From positions 2,046,001-2,110,000 of the forward strand of contig NZ_JAUSQM010000001.1 in the NCBI RefSeq assembly GCF_030811215.1: DNA of 64,000 nt, given 5' to 3'. Shown one piece after another: positions 51,544 through 60,364 of this stretch (position 1 is the stretch's first letter; each line of letters opens with the position of its first letter). The DNA comes from Nocardioides massiliensis. GTDB taxonomy: Bacteria > Actinomycetota > Actinomycetes > Propionibacteriales > Nocardioidaceae. A model generated the notes under the pieces. That model was not told the origin of the DNA and ran no database searches. It was given only the letters and a program-made list of their open reading frames with translations. The position numbers and the translations under genes are program-made.

Positions 51544-52740
51544 ATGAGCAACCGCGCATTCGTCGCCGGCGTCGGCATGACGAAGTTCGAGAAGATCGAG
51601 ACCCGCGAGTGGGACTACCCGGACATGGTGAAGGAGGCCGTGACCGCGGCCCTCGCCGACGCCGGGGTGGAGTACGCCGCGGTCCAGCGCGCCGCGGTCG
51701 GCTACGTCTTCGGCACCTCGACGCAGGGGCAGCGCTCGCTCTACGAGCTCGGTCACACCGGCATCCCGGTCTTCAATGTCAACAACAACTGTGCGACCGG
51801 CTCCTCCGCGCTCTTCATGGCGCGCGAGTGGGTGGAGGCCGGTCTTGTCGATGTCGCGCTCGCCGTCGGCTTCGAGAAGATGACGAAGAAGGCCCTGATG
51901 GGTGACGGGTCGATGCCGAAGGTGACCACCGTCGACGGCACGCTCGGCGTGATGGTGCCCAAGCACGGGTGGGGGACCGGTCCCATGACGGCGCAGTTCT
52001 TCGGCAACGCCGCGCGCGAGCACATGGAGCGCTACGGCACCACCGTCGAGCAGCTGGCCCAGGTCGCCGTGAAGAACCACCAGCACTCGACCAACAACCC
52101 CTACGCGCAGTTCCAGGACGCCTACACCCTCGAGCAGGTGCTCAACGACAAGCCGGTGCACGAGCCGTTGACGCGGTCGCAGTGCTCGCCGACCTCCGAC
52201 GGTGCAGCGGCCGCGATCGTCGCGAGCGAGCGGTTCGTGCGCGAGCACGGAATCGGCGGTCAGGCCGTCGAGATCCTCGGCCAGGCGCTGGCCACCGACA
52301 CTCCCGACTGCTTCGGCACCGACTCGATGATCGACGCCGTGGGTGCTCCGATGACCAGGCTCGCGGCCGAGCAGCTCTTCGCCGCGACCGGGCGCAGCAT
52401 CGACGAGGTCGACGTGATCGAGCTGCACGACTGCTTCTCCATCAACGAGATCCTCACCTACGAGGGGCTCGGGATGTGTGTGCCCGGCGAGGGCGGCAAG
52501 CTGGTCGAGTCCGGGGCCACGACGTACGGCGGCGACTGGGTCGTGAACCCGTCGGGCGGGCTGATCTCCAAGGGGCACCCGCTCGGCGCGACCGGCGTGG
52601 CCCAGGTCGCCGAGCTGACGTGGCAGCTGCGCGGTCAGGCGAACGCACGTCAGGTCCCGGGTGCGCGGCTGGGTCTGCAGCACAACCTCGGGCTCGGTGG
52701 CGCCTGCGTCGTCTCCCTCCTGCAGTCCCCGGAGGGCTGA
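51544..52740 (+). CDS. SCPx-type thiolase / lipid-transfer protein (Ltp)
   Basis: A 398-residue thiolase-like protein of the SCP-x branch. The nucleophile Cys is in VNNNCATGSSALFMA (about 83). The C-terminal catalytic motifs are HDCFSINEIL (about 297), GGLISKGHPLGATGVAQ and LQHNLGLGGACVVSL (second Cys). It cleaves 3-ketoacyl-CoA thioesters, in sterol clusters often during side-chain beta-oxidation. It is preceded by GAGAGGAA before the ATG and belongs to the operon starting with SnoaL at 50196. The exact substrate is uncertain. Confidence 0.88.
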   Translation: MSNRAFVAGVGMTKFEKIETREWDYPDMVKEAVTAALADAGVEYAAVQRAAVGYVFGTSTQGQRSLYELGHTGIPVFNVNNNCATGSSALFMAREWVEAGLVDVALAVGFEKMTKKALMGDGSMPKVTTVDGTLGVMVPKHGWGTGPMTAQFFGNAAREHMERYGTTVEQLAQVAVKNHQHSTNNPYAQFQDAYTLEQVLNDKPVHEPLTRSQCSPTSDGAAAAIVASERFVREHGIGGQAVEILGQALATDTPDCFGTDSMIDAVGAPMTRLAAEQLFAATGRSIDEVDVIELHDCFSINEILTYEGLGMCVPGEGGKLVESGATTYGGDWVVNPSGGLISKGHPLGATGVAQVAELTWQLRGQANARQVPGARLGLQHNLGLGGACVVSLLQSPEG

Positions 52741-52744
52741 GCGC

Positions 52745-53665
52745 ATGGCTGGCCGGATGGACGTCGGCATGACCCTGCCCGTGATGGAGCCGGCGCTCGA
52801 CGCCGACATCCTCGAGGCTTGGGCGCGGGCGACCGATGAGGGACCGTGGTCGTCCATCGCCTTCGGGGAGCGGGTCGTCTTCGACAACCCGGAGACGCTC
52901 ACGTTGTTGGGCGCGGTCGCGGCATGGACGTCGCGCGTCCGAGTCGTGACAACCGTGCTGATCCCGCAGCTTCACGACCCCGTTTTCCTCGCCAAGGCGA
53001 TCGCCACCGGCGACCTGCTCACCCGCGGTCGCCTCACCGTCGGTGTGGGGGTCGGCGGGCGCGAGGAGGACTATCGCGCGGTCGGCGCCGACCCCGCGAC
53101 CCAGACCCGGGCGGAGATGGCGCGCCGCGTCAACGTCATGCGCCGCATCTGGTCCGGAGAGCCGCAGTGGACGGTGGAGTCCGACGACCGCCGCGTCGGA
53201 CCGCCGCCGGTGCAGGACGGGGGGCCGCCGCTGCTCATCGGCGCGGTCGGGCCGAAGTCGATCCGGTCGGCCTCGGCCTGGGCCGACGGCATCGCCGGCA
53301 TCACCATGGACCTCGACCTCACCGCTCTGGAGCGGACCTTCGACCAGGTGCGTACGGCGTGGGCGGACGCCTCGCGTCCTGTGCCTCAGCTGACGACGTC
53401 ATTCTGGTTCGCCCTCGACGACGGCGACGGATCAGCGCGGGAGCAGGTCAACGCCCACCTGCGCCACTACTTCACCTGGCTGCCCGCCGACCTGGTCGAG
53501 GCGATGATCCCGGGCCTCGGCTTCGCCGGGACCCCGGCCCAGCTGCGCGAGACGCTCGACCGGATCGCCGACCTGGGGTGTGACGAGGTGCAGCTGGTGC
53601 CGACGAGCTCGGACATCACGCAGGTGCACCGGGCGGCCGAGGTCGTGGGCGCGGCTTCGCGCTAG
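52745..53665 (+). CDS. F420-dependent (LLM-class) oxidoreductase
   Basis: A 306-residue LLM protein: MDVGMTLPVMEP, WSSIAFGERVVFDNPETLTLLGAVAAWTSRVRVVTTVLI (about 35-70), RLTVGVGVGGREEDY, GPPLLIGAVGPKSI and ADGIAGITMDLDL. It is likely F420-linked. It is the last gene of the KstR-controlled operon (thiolase before it, GGAGGG upstream). Substrate unknown. Its last 50 nt overlap the convergent DUF2200 gene. Confidence 0.84.
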   Translation: MAGRMDVGMTLPVMEPALDADILEAWARATDEGPWSSIAFGERVVFDNPETLTLLGAVAAWTSRVRVVTTVLIPQLHDPVFLAKAIATGDLLTRGRLTVGVGVGGREEDYRAVGADPATQTRAEMARRVNVMRRIWSGEPQWTVESDDRRVGPPPVQDGGPPLLIGAVGPKSIRSASAWADGIAGITMDLDLTALERTFDQVRTAWADASRPVPQLTTSFWFALDDGDGSAREQVNAHLRHYFTWLPADLVEAMIPGLGFAGTPAQLRETLDRIADLGCDEVQLVPTSSDITQVHRAAEVVGAASR

Positions 53666-54029
53666 CGCCGGACCCGGTGGCCGCCACCTCGGTGCGCAGG
53701 ACCTTCGGCATCGGCCAGCCCTTGGCGAGGTCGTCGACGAGCTTGTCGAGGTAGCGGATCTTCTGCATCAAGGGATCCTCGACCTCCTGGACCTTGACCC
53801 CGCACACGCTGCCGGTGATCGCGGAGACCCGGGGGTTGAGCTCCGCGGCCGCGAAGAACTCGGTGAACGTCGTCCCCGCGTCGAGGTGGTGCTGCAGGGT
53901 GTCCTGGTCGAAGCCGGTGAGCCAGGTGATGACCTCGTCGAGCTCGGCCTGGGTACGGCCCTTGCGCTCCAGCTTGGCGACGTACAGGGGGTAGACCGAA
54001 GCAACGCTGTCGGTGAAGATCCGGCTCAT
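53616..54029 (-). CDS. DUF2200 domain protein
   Basis: A 137-residue protein of the DUF2200 family: FTDSVASVYPLYVAKLERKGRTQAELDEVITWLTGF (about 5-40), TTFTEFFAAAELNP, GSVCGVKVQEVEDPLMQKIRYLDKLVDDLAKG. The core fills the first 115 residues. A Pro/Arg-rich tail (SAKPRPRPRPPGAPA) follows and overlaps the convergent LLM gene. Function unknown. The ATG overlaps the VanZ stop (ATGA), so both are in one operon. Confidence 0.85.
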   Translation of the reverse strand: MSRIFTDSVASVYPLYVAKLERKGRTQAELDEVITWLTGFDQDTLQHHLDAGTTFTEFFAAAELNPRVSAITGSVCGVKVQEVEDPLMQKIRYLDKLVDDLAKGWPMPKVLRTEVAATGSGASAKPRPRPRPPGAPA

Positions 54030-54517
54030 CCGCGCAGCGTAGACCAGCGTCGGGCGGCCCACCTCAACGCGAGCCACCCCAGGGCGGCGCCGAGAGCCGC
54101 GCCGATCGTGTTGGCCAGCCAGTCGTTGGTCGAGCAGGACCGGCCGAGCGCCGGGACGAGAGCCTGGAACAGCTCGATCGCCGCTGAGAGCGCGCTGCCG
54201 GCGAGCAGGGCGAGGAGGGGGCGGCGGAGGGCCACGGCGGCGGTCAGCACCGCAGGGACGAGGAGCACGACGTTGGCGAAGAGCTCCACGCGGCCGAAGG
54301 TCGGCAGCACCCAGGCGACCTCGCAGCGACCGAAGAGCTCGCGGTCGACCGGCACGAGGGTGAGCGCGGCCACGGGGAGGAGGGCGAGTGCCGTGAACGC
54401 GCATGCGGCGCGTGGGCGCGGCGCGAGCCAGCGTCCGACCAACGGGCCGAGGACGACCAGGGCTGCCAGCGCGGTAGGTGCGAGCCAGGGGTGCTCCACC
54501 AAGAGCGTCGTGATCAC
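54026..54517 (-). CDS. VanZ-family membrane protein
   Basis: A 163-residue protein with four to five helices. It ends in the VanZ pattern ELFANVVLLVPAVL, SALSAAIELFQALVP and CSTNDWLANTIGAALGAALGW (about 75-150). VanZ proteins confer low-level teicoplanin resistance in some bacteria, but most homologues have no known role. It is the first gene of a two-gene operon with the DUF2200 gene. It is divergent from the SOS-box gene. Confidence 0.82.
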   Translation of the reverse strand: MITTLLVEHPWLAPTALAALVVLGPLVGRWLAPRPRAACAFTALALLPVAALTLVPVDRELFGRCEVAWVLPTFGRVELFANVVLLVPAVLTAAVALRRPLLALLAGSALSAAIELFQALVPALGRSCSTNDWLANTIGAALGAALGWLALRWAARRWSTLRG

Positions 54518-54577
54518 GCCTCAGAGTGCCCGATGGGTGGACGGGCGCTGGAACGAGGTCTGCCCGAACCCTTGCAC

Positions 54578-54600
54578 TCGAACATGTGTTCGACTATCGT
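54578..54600 (+). promoter_or_regulatory. SOS box and -10 of the DUF222/HNH gene
   Basis: TCGAACATGTGTTCGA (54578-54593) is a perfect match to the actinobacterial LexA box TCGAAC-N4-GTTCGA. TATCGT (54595-54600) follows at once and lies 6 nt before the ATG at 54607, so LexA would cover the promoter. Confidence 0.85.
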
Positions 54601-54606
54601 CGGGTC

Positions 54607-56046
54607 ATGGACCCCTCCTCCATCACCGACACCACCGGCGTGGTCGACCGCACTGTTGTCGCGAGGGTGCTGCGGGAGGTCGCTGACCTGGTGGACACGC
54701 TAGCTCCGGCCACCGACATGTTGCGGGCGGCGCAGGCCGGGCGTGATGTGTGTGATGTGCTGCGGGTTGCGGGGATCGCGGAGCTGGTGGAGACCAAGGG
54801 CTTCGAGGACGAGGGCGCCTCCACGATCACCACCTGGGCGCGGCGCGAGCTGCGCCTCGATGCCCACGAGACCGCCCGGTTGCGGCGCACCAGTCGGGTC
54901 ACCGGAGTCATGGTCAAGGTCGGGGCTGCGGCCTCAGCAGGCCGGTTGCGCACCGAGCACCTCAACGTGTTCGCCTTCGGTATCAAGCACATCGGTGTGG
55001 ACAAGATGCTGGCGGCCGAGGAGACGTTGGTCGACTACGCCGTGACTCACGAGCCGGGTGCGTTGATGAGCGTGGTGCGCGAGATGCGCGCCCGGCTCCA
55101 TCCCGACGAGCTCGACCGGGCCTGGCTTGAGGGCATGGACAAAGAAGACCTCCGCTTGGTGCGGTGTGGCGACGGGTTCAACGTCACCGGGTTCCTCGGC
55201 GCCACCACCGGCGCCCAGCTCAAAGCCGTCCTCGACTCACTGACCAAACCCAGCGACGCAGGCGATGAACGCACCGCCTCCGCACGTCGCTGCGCCGGGC
55301 TGTCCGCGCTGCTGACCGGGATCCTCGACGGCGGTGTCCTGCCCGCCGACAAAGGCGTACGACCGCATATGACCGTCACCGTGCCTGCCGACGTCTTCGG
55401 TGCAGCCGCAGCCGCAGCCCAGCACGGTGCGAGCCCCGGCGGTGCGGCACCGGACGGCGGTGCGGCGGACCCGTTCGCGCCGGTCGCACGGTTGGAGGGG
55501 TTCGGACCCATCGGTCCCGCACTGGTCGGCTACCTGGCGTGCCTGGGTCAGGTCACGGTCGTGACCACCGCCGGTGCCGCACCCGACTCCGGGGTGCTGA
55601 ATGTCGGACGCACCCGCCGAGTCGCAACATTGCGGCAACGCAAGGCCGTCGAGGCCCACCAGGCCCACCGGTGCGCCACCCCCGCGTGCGGGCTGCCGGT
55701 GGAGGAGATCCACCACCTCACCTGGTGGTCGGCCGGCGGGGCGACCGACCTGGACAACCTGATCGGGCTCTGTGGGCCGTGCCACCGGCTGGTCCATTAC
55801 GGCAAGCTCGTCATCACCGCCCCCACCAACCCGCCACGCGAAGAGTCCCGCCTCGAGCAACTCCTGCGCGAGTTCCTCCACCCACTCCCCGACCAGCCAC
55901 CACGCCGTACTCACGACTTGCCCCACGAACGACCCCACGTCACACCCGGGCGCAGCTACCGCTTCACCACCCGCCACGGCGACCCCGTACGCCGCCGCGC
56001 CGGCTCGGTCCTCCTCACCGACCGCAACCTCCCCAGGCGGGAGTGA
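54607..56046 (+). CDS. DUF222/13E12-type HNH endonuclease family protein
   Basis: A 479-residue protein. The DUF222 domain (about 30-310) includes ARRELRLDAHETARLRRTSRV and GRLRTEHLNVFAFG. The C-terminal HNH module is at about 345-405: KAVEAHQAHRCATPACGLP (CxxC-type), EEIHHLTWWSAGGATDLDNLIGLCGPCHRLVH. A Pro/Arg-rich tail follows. The 13E12 proteins are abundant multicopy genes in mycobacteria and relatives, of unknown function. A perfect SOS box covers the promoter, so induction by DNA damage is likely. ATG 54607 is the leaderless start. Confidence 0.88.
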   Translation: MDPSSITDTTGVVDRTVVARVLREVADLVDTLAPATDMLRAAQAGRDVCDVLRVAGIAELVETKGFEDEGASTITTWARRELRLDAHETARLRRTSRVTGVMVKVGAAASAGRLRTEHLNVFAFGIKHIGVDKMLAAEETLVDYAVTHEPGALMSVVREMRARLHPDELDRAWLEGMDKEDLRLVRCGDGFNVTGFLGATTGAQLKAVLDSLTKPSDAGDERTASARRCAGLSALLTGILDGGVLPADKGVRPHMTVTVPADVFGAAAAAAQHGASPGGAAPDGGAADPFAPVARLEGFGPIGPALVGYLACLGQVTVVTTAGAAPDSGVLNVGRTRRVATLRQRKAVEAHQAHRCATPACGLPVEEIHHLTWWSAGGATDLDNLIGLCGPCHRLVHYGKLVITAPTNPPREESRLEQLLREFLHPLPDQPPRRTHDLPHERPHVTPGRSYRFTTRHGDPVRRRAGSVLLTDRNLPRRE

Positions 56047-56065
56047 GGGCGCTGCGGCTCAGCGT

Positions 56066-56965
56066 TCACGCCGTCAGCGCGCGCATCATCTCGGCCCAGT
56101 GCCGCATTGGAGTCAGGTGCCCCTCGTCGGCATAGCTCGTCAGAGCGGCCTGCGGCAGTTGTGCCGCGAGCCAACGGCCGTTCGCGGGCGGGACCATCTG
56201 GTCGTCCTCCCCGTACCACAGGTGCGCGCGAGCTCGGACCTCAGTGAGTGCGAATCCCCACGGGCCGCCCCACGCGACGTTGTCCCAGCAGACGCCGGTA
56301 GGCCCCTGGCGAAGCCCTTCGTCCAGCACAGTGCGCAACGCGGTGCGCAACGCTGGGTCCGCGACCACGGTCGGATCCGTCTGACCCCACATCCAGTCGA
56401 TCCAGCGTGCGTCGGCGTCGTCGTTGCGAGCCGACAGCAGGAGCTGCAGCGTGCCTTGGTTGGCCTCACGGAACGCGAGCGCGGCACCCGACGGGTCATC
56501 GGGCAGGTAGGACAGCGCCCGCTGGTCCTCTGGCGTGAACGCATCGGTGCCGCCCGGCATCTCTTGTGGGGGCGCCAAGCCACCGGCAACTCCGACGGCG
56601 CTCACTCGGTCACCGCCGTACGCGGCCGTCGCCAGGGCGAACGGCCCACCCCCGGACCAGCCGAGCGCGGCGAACCTGTCGACGCCGAGGTCCGTGGCGA
56701 TCTGCAGGGCGTCCCGGGCGACGCTCTCGAGGTCGTACGCCGCGGGGCTTGACCGGCCGTACCCGGGACGGTCGAAGCTGATCACGCGCACACCCGCCTG
56801 GGTCGCAGCCCCGTCGCCGAAGCCGACATCGAGTCGCGAGCCGGGCGTCCCGTGGAAGTAGACGATCGGTGCGCCGTCGGGGTCGCCGGCATCGCGGACC
56901 CGCACTGAACGGCCGTCGATCGTGACGTCGTGCTCCTGGGGTCCCTCGGCGGTCCGGCTGCTCAT
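56066..56965 (-). CDS. alpha/beta hydrolase
   Basis: A 299-residue alpha/beta hydrolase. Oxyanion segment PIVYFHGTPGSRLD at about 34, ISFDRPGYGRS, nucleophile GWSGGGPFAL at about 101, catalytic Asp in the YGEDDQMVPP region (about 245) and His in DEGHLTPM (about 278). It acts on an ester, lactone or thioester; substrate unknown. The ATG at 56965 overlaps the stop of the ligase gene (ATGA). It is the last gene of a TetR-ligase-hydrolase operon. Confidence 0.87.
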   Translation of the reverse strand: MSSRTAEGPQEHDVTIDGRSVRVRDAGDPDGAPIVYFHGTPGSRLDVGFGDGAATQAGVRVISFDRPGYGRSSPAAYDLESVARDALQIATDLGVDRFAALGWSGGGPFALATAAYGGDRVSAVGVAGGLAPPQEMPGGTDAFTPEDQRALSYLPDDPSGAALAFREANQGTLQLLLSARNDDADARWIDWMWGQTDPTVVADPALRTALRTVLDEGLRQGPTGVCWDNVAWGGPWGFALTEVRARAHLWYGEDDQMVPPANGRWLAAQLPQAALTSYADEGHLTPMRHWAEMMRALTA

Positions 56966-58542
56966 TCGTAGATGATCTCGCGTCCCACCCGCACCCACAC
57001 CTGGTCGTCAGGTCCGGCCTCGGCCGGGATGGCGCGCTTGAGCACCTTGGTGGTCGGCGTGCGTGGAAGACGGCGTACGACGCGCACCTCCCGGGGCACC
57101 CAGGTGGTGGCGAGGTCCGGTTGTGCCCGGAGGAAGCCGGCGAACTCCTCCGGGTCGAACTCGACGCCGGGTCGCAGCTCGAGCACCGCGCGCACCTGGT
57201 CGCCCACCCGCTCGTCGGGCATCGCGACGACGGCGGCGCTGACGACGCTCGGGAAGCGGGTCAGCAGCCGTTCGATCGGTGCGATCGCGACGTTCTCGCC
57301 GTCGACGCGCAGCCAGTCACCGTTGCGACCGGCGAAGTAGAAGAACCCATCGGCGTCGCGGTAGGCGAGGTCGCCCGACCACGACCAGCCGTGGCACAAC
57401 CGCGCAGCCTCGGCCTCGGGATTGGCGTAGTAGCCCTCGAAGAGCTCCGCGCCGTGCAGGTTGACGATCTCGCCGACCGCCTCGTCGCCGTTGAGCAGCC
57501 GGCCCTGGTCGTCGAAGCGTGCGGGCGGACACTCCTGCAGCGTCTCCGGGTCGAGCACGACGGTGCCCTCCGGTGCGCGCCCGAGTGAGCCGCGCGGGGT
57601 GTCGGGGGTGCGGTTGATCCGGATCTCGCCCTCGCTCGAGCCGAAGGAGTCGATGACCTCGCATCCGAAGCGACGGGCGAACGCGGCGATGTCGTCCTCG
57701 TTGGCCTCGTTGCCGAAGGCCAGGCGCAGCGTGTTGTCCGCGTCGTCCGGCTGCTCGGGCGTGGCGAGGATGTAGCTCAGCGGCTTCCCGACATAGCTGA
57801 AGAACGTCACGCCGTAGCGGCGGACGTCGGGCAGGAACCCGGAGGCGGAGAACTTCTCCCGCAGGGCGATCGTGCCGCCGGTGGCGACCGCCGGCGCGAT
57901 GCCCGCCATGACGGCGTTGGAGTGGAACATCGGCATCGCCACGTAGAACACGTCGTCACCGGTGAGGCCGCGGCGGTCGCGCTGCTGCTGGGCGATGCGG
58001 CCCATTCGCGCCTGGGTGCAGATGACGGCCTTGGGGTCGGAGGTGGTGCCCGAGGTGAACACCAGCGACAGGATCGCGTTCCCCGCCGGTCGAGCCTGTC
58101 GAGACCCGGGCGCGGTGGCCGGACCGAGCAGGTCCTCGTACGTCGGGACTCCACCTGGCTCGACCGACGACGGGACCCACAGCGTGCGGATGCCGTGGTC
58201 CGCGGCCTCGAGCACCTCGCGGCGCGAGGCGTCGGCGACCACCAACGCACAGTTCGTGTGGTGCAGGTCCCGGGCGAGCTCGGGTCCGCGGCGGGTGGGG
58301 TTGACGCCCACGACGGTGAAGCCGCCGATCGCCGCCGCCAGCCACCAGAAGAGGTGCTCCGGCGTGTTGGCCATGCCGAGCGCCACGTGCCGGGGAGCGG
58401 CCAGGTCGGCGACGAGCGCGCACCGGCGACGCGCCTCGGCCACCAGCTCGCGCCAGGTCCAGGAGTCGTCACCGAAGCGCAGCCCGACGTGGTCGTCGTC
58501 GGCGCGCGCGGCGACCAGCTCGCCGAACGTGAGCTCGCTCAT
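56962..58542 (-). CDS. fadD17: FadD17-like acyl-CoA synthetase
   Basis: A 526-residue AMP-forming ligase. SLVFTSGTTSDPKAV is at about 160-174, GVTFFSYVGKPLSYILATPEQPDDADNTL at about 244-272 and SFGSSEGEIRINRTPDTPRGSLG nearby. FadD17 of mycobacteria has a closely similar segment, so the symbol is offered with moderate confidence. It is expected to activate a sterol side-chain or fatty acid. Residues about 146-153 (GSRQARPA) are encoded by a degenerate copy of the dispersed repeat. The start overlaps the TetR stop (ATGA), and the hydrolase follows in the same way. Confidence 0.75.
   Translation of the reverse strand: MSELTFGELVAARADDDHVGLRFGDDSWTWRELVAEARRRCALVADLAAPRHVALGMANTPEHLFWWLAAAIGGFTVVGVNPTRRGPELARDLHHTNCALVVADASRREVLEAADHGIRTLWVPSSVEPGGVPTYEDLLGPATAPGSRQARPAGNAILSLVFTSGTTSDPKAVICTQARMGRIAQQQRDRRGLTGDDVFYVAMPMFHSNAVMAGIAPAVATGGTIALREKFSASGFLPDVRRYGVTFFSYVGKPLSYILATPEQPDDADNTLRLAFGNEANEDDIAAFARRFGCEVIDSFGSSEGEIRINRTPDTPRGSLGRAPEGTVVLDPETLQECPPARFDDQGRLLNGDEAVGEIVNLHGAELFEGYYANPEAEAARLCHGWSWSGDLAYRDADGFFYFAGRNGDWLRVDGENVAIAPIERLLTRFPSVVSAAVVAMPDERVGDQVRAVLELRPGVEFDPEEFAGFLRAQPDLATTWVPREVRVVRRLPRTPTTKVLKRAIPAEAGPDDQVWVRVGREIIYE
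58084..58106 (-). repeat. degenerate copy of the GGTCTCGACAAGCTCGACC element in the fadD17-like gene
   Basis: On the minus strand 21 of 23 bases equal the rdgB/chsH2 element. Here it is read in another frame (GSRQARPA). A second short match, GCTCGACCGACGA, lies at 58159-58171 on the opposite strand. Confidence 0.6.
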
Positions 58543-59141
58543 CGTGGCGGCAGGAGGCGGTGGGTCGCCTCATCGAGCACGGCGAGCGCGTCGGGGACCG
58601 GTCGGCCCGCGGCGACGCCGACCATCGCACCGAGGAACTGCATCGACAGGATCCGCGCGGCGGCGTCGAGCTCCTCGTCGGTGTAGCCCTCGTGATCGCC
58701 TGCCCGCAGGGTCTCGCCGATCCACCCGGCCTGCTCGGGCCCGAACCCGACGACGCCCTCGGCTCCCACCAGCGAACCGCTGGCGGCGTACGCCCGATAG
58801 AGCGCGGCGTAGAGCAGCGGCTTGGCGGCGGCGGCCTTCATGATCCGCTGGAAGACCCGCACGAGGCGGTCGGCGGGGGAGGCGTCGGCAGGCGGGCGCT
58901 GCCGCACCCCCTCGGTCGAGCGGACACCGAGCGTCATCAGCGCCTCGACCAGCAGCTGGTCCTTGGAGCTGACGTGTTGATAGACGGTCGGCACCGAGAC
59001 GCCGGCGCGGGCGGCCACCGGGCGGATGCCCACGGCGTCGTACCCGCCCTCGGTCGCCAGCTCGAGCGCCGCCTCGATCAGCTTCTCCCGCGTCGCGGCG
59101 CGCGCGGGGGAGAGCAGGGAGGGGATCCGTGCGTTCGCCAC
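58539..59141 (-). CDS. TetR-family transcriptional regulator
   Basis: A 200-residue regulator. The N-terminal HTH domain (about 15-60: TREKLIEAALELATEGGYDAVGIRPVAARAGVSVPTVYQHVSSKDQLL, positions about 17-63) is followed by an all-helical ligand domain (RIMKAAAAKPLLYAALYRAYAASG). It resembles KstR in general layout, but the palindrome at its own promoter is different. TACTAT (59148-59153, minus strand) lies 6 nt before GTG 59141, which is preferred to the GTG two codons upstream. It is divergent from the igr-like operon and heads the operon with the FadD17-like ligase, so it probably regulates both. Confidence 0.85.
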   Translation of the reverse strand: MANARIPSLLSPARAATREKLIEAALELATEGGYDAVGIRPVAARAGVSVPTVYQHVSSKDQLLVEALMTLGVRSTEGVRQRPPADASPADRLVRVFQRIMKAAAAKPLLYAALYRAYAASGSLVGAEGVVGFGPEQAGWIGETLRAGDHEGYTDEELDAAARILSMQFLGAMVGVAAGRPVPDALAVLDEATHRLLPPR

Positions 59142-59149
59142 TCCCACAT

Positions 59150-59178
59150 AGTAGACGCGTGGTTGACGGTCGTCTACT
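59150..59178. promoter_or_regulatory. inverted repeat operator between TetR and acyl-CoA dehydrogenase genes
   Basis: AGTAGACG (59150-59157) and CGTCTACT (59171-59178) form perfect 8-bp arms 13 nt apart. The left arm overlaps the TetR -10 box. It does not fit the KstR consensus. It is the best candidate for the binding site of the TetR protein. Confidence 0.6.
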
Positions 59179-59197
59179 CACCCGTCATCCTGGGGTC

Positions 59198-60364
59198 ATG
59201 GAACTTCGCGAGACCGAGGCGCAGCGCGCGCTGCGCAAGGAGCTGCGGGCGTACTTCACCAACCTGCTGCCGGCCGACGAACGCCGTCAGGTCGGCGAGG
59301 AGGGCGTCGGGGGCAGCCGCTTCCGCGAGGTGGTGAGCATGCTCGGCCGCGACGGGTGGCTGGGCATCGGCTGGCCCACGGAGTACGGCGGCCAAGGGCG
59401 CACCATCGAGGACCAGTACGTCTTCTTCGACGAGGTGCAGCGCGCGGGCCTGCCGTTCCCGTTCGTCACGGTGAACACGGTCGGGCCGACGCTGATGCAG
59501 TACGGCACCGAGGAGCAGAAGCAGAAGTACCTCCCCGGCATCCTCAACGGCGACATCGTCTTCGCGATCGGCTACACGGAGCCCGACGCCGGCACCGACC
59601 TGGCCTCGCTGAAGACCAAGGCCGTGCGCGACGGTGACGAGTTCGTCGTCGACGGCCAGAAGATCTTCACCAGCGGTGCCAACACCGCCGACTACGTGTG
59701 GCTGGCGGCGCGCACCAACCCCGACGTCGCCAAGCACAAGGGCATGTCGATCCTCATCGTTCCCACCGACGACCCGGGGTTCAGCTGGAGCCCGATCCAG
59801 GCGGTCGGCGGCATGGTCGTCACGGCGACCTACTACTCCGGCATCCGCGTGCCGGCCGGCAACGTCGTCGGCGAGGTCGACGGCGGGTGGCGCCTGATCA
59901 CCGCGCAGCTCAACCACGAGCGGGTCGGCCTGGCAGCCCTCGGCGGCCGGATGATCCAGCTCTGGGAGCACACGCTCGCCTGGGCCGAGGAGACCGGCGT
60001 GATCGAGAAGCCGTGGGTGCGCTCGGAGTTCGCGCGCACCTACGCCAAGCTCGAGGCGATGCGACTGATGAACTGGAAGATGACCGCAGCGGTCGCGGAG
60101 GACAGCCTCACCGGCGCCACCGCCGGTGCCGCGAAGACCTACGGCACGGAGACCCACATCGACGTGCAGCGCTCGCTCACGCAGATCCTCGGTGCGGCCG
60201 GTCGCATCCGGCCGGACTCACCGGCAGCCGTGCTCGGCGGCCAGATCGAGCAGCTCTCGCGCCAGGGCATCGTGAACACCTTCGGCGGCGGCGTCAACGA
60301 GATCCTGCGCGACATGGTCGCCACGCAGGGCCTCGGCCTGCCGCGTCTGGGGCGTGGCAAGTGA
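59198..60364 (+). CDS. fadE29: acyl-CoA dehydrogenase, FadE29/ChsE2-like
   Basis: A 388-residue acyl-CoA dehydrogenase. FAIGYTEPDAGTDLASLKT (FAD/substrate loop) is at about 125-143, then DEFVVDGQKIFTSGA, GWRLITAQLNHERVGLAALG and a C-terminal helix bundle ending RQGIVNTFGGGVNEILRDMVA. It is the first gene of a five-gene run whose order and families match the cholesterol igr operon. There FadE28-FadE29 form a heterotetramer that oxidises the three-carbon side-chain CoA. Its stop overlaps the chsH2 start (GTGA). Assignment to ChsE2 rests on gene order. Confidence 0.85.
   Translation: MELRETEAQRALRKELRAYFTNLLPADERRQVGEEGVGGSRFREVVSMLGRDGWLGIGWPTEYGGQGRTIEDQYVFFDEVQRAGLPFPFVTVNTVGPTLMQYGTEEQKQKYLPGILNGDIVFAIGYTEPDAGTDLASLKTKAVRDGDEFVVDGQKIFTSGANTADYVWLAARTNPDVAKHKGMSILIVPTDDPGFSWSPIQAVGGMVVTATYYSGIRVPAGNVVGEVDGGWRLITAQLNHERVGLAALGGRMIQLWEHTLAWAEETGVIEKPWVRSEFARTYAKLEAMRLMNWKMTAAVAEDSLTGATAGAAKTYGTETHIDVQRSLTQILGAAGRIRPDSPAAVLGGQIEQLSRQGIVNTFGGGVNEILRDMVATQGLGLPRLGRGK

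Noticed and set aside
53733-53752. GAGCTTGTCGAGG near 53740 as another copy of the dispersed repeat
   Set aside because: It encodes the conserved LDKLVDD of DUF2200 and matches only part of the element.
58539-59141. TetR gene as KstR itself
   Set aside because: Similar fold and neighbourhood, but the palindrome at its own promoter is unrelated to the KstR consensus found at the three other promoters.
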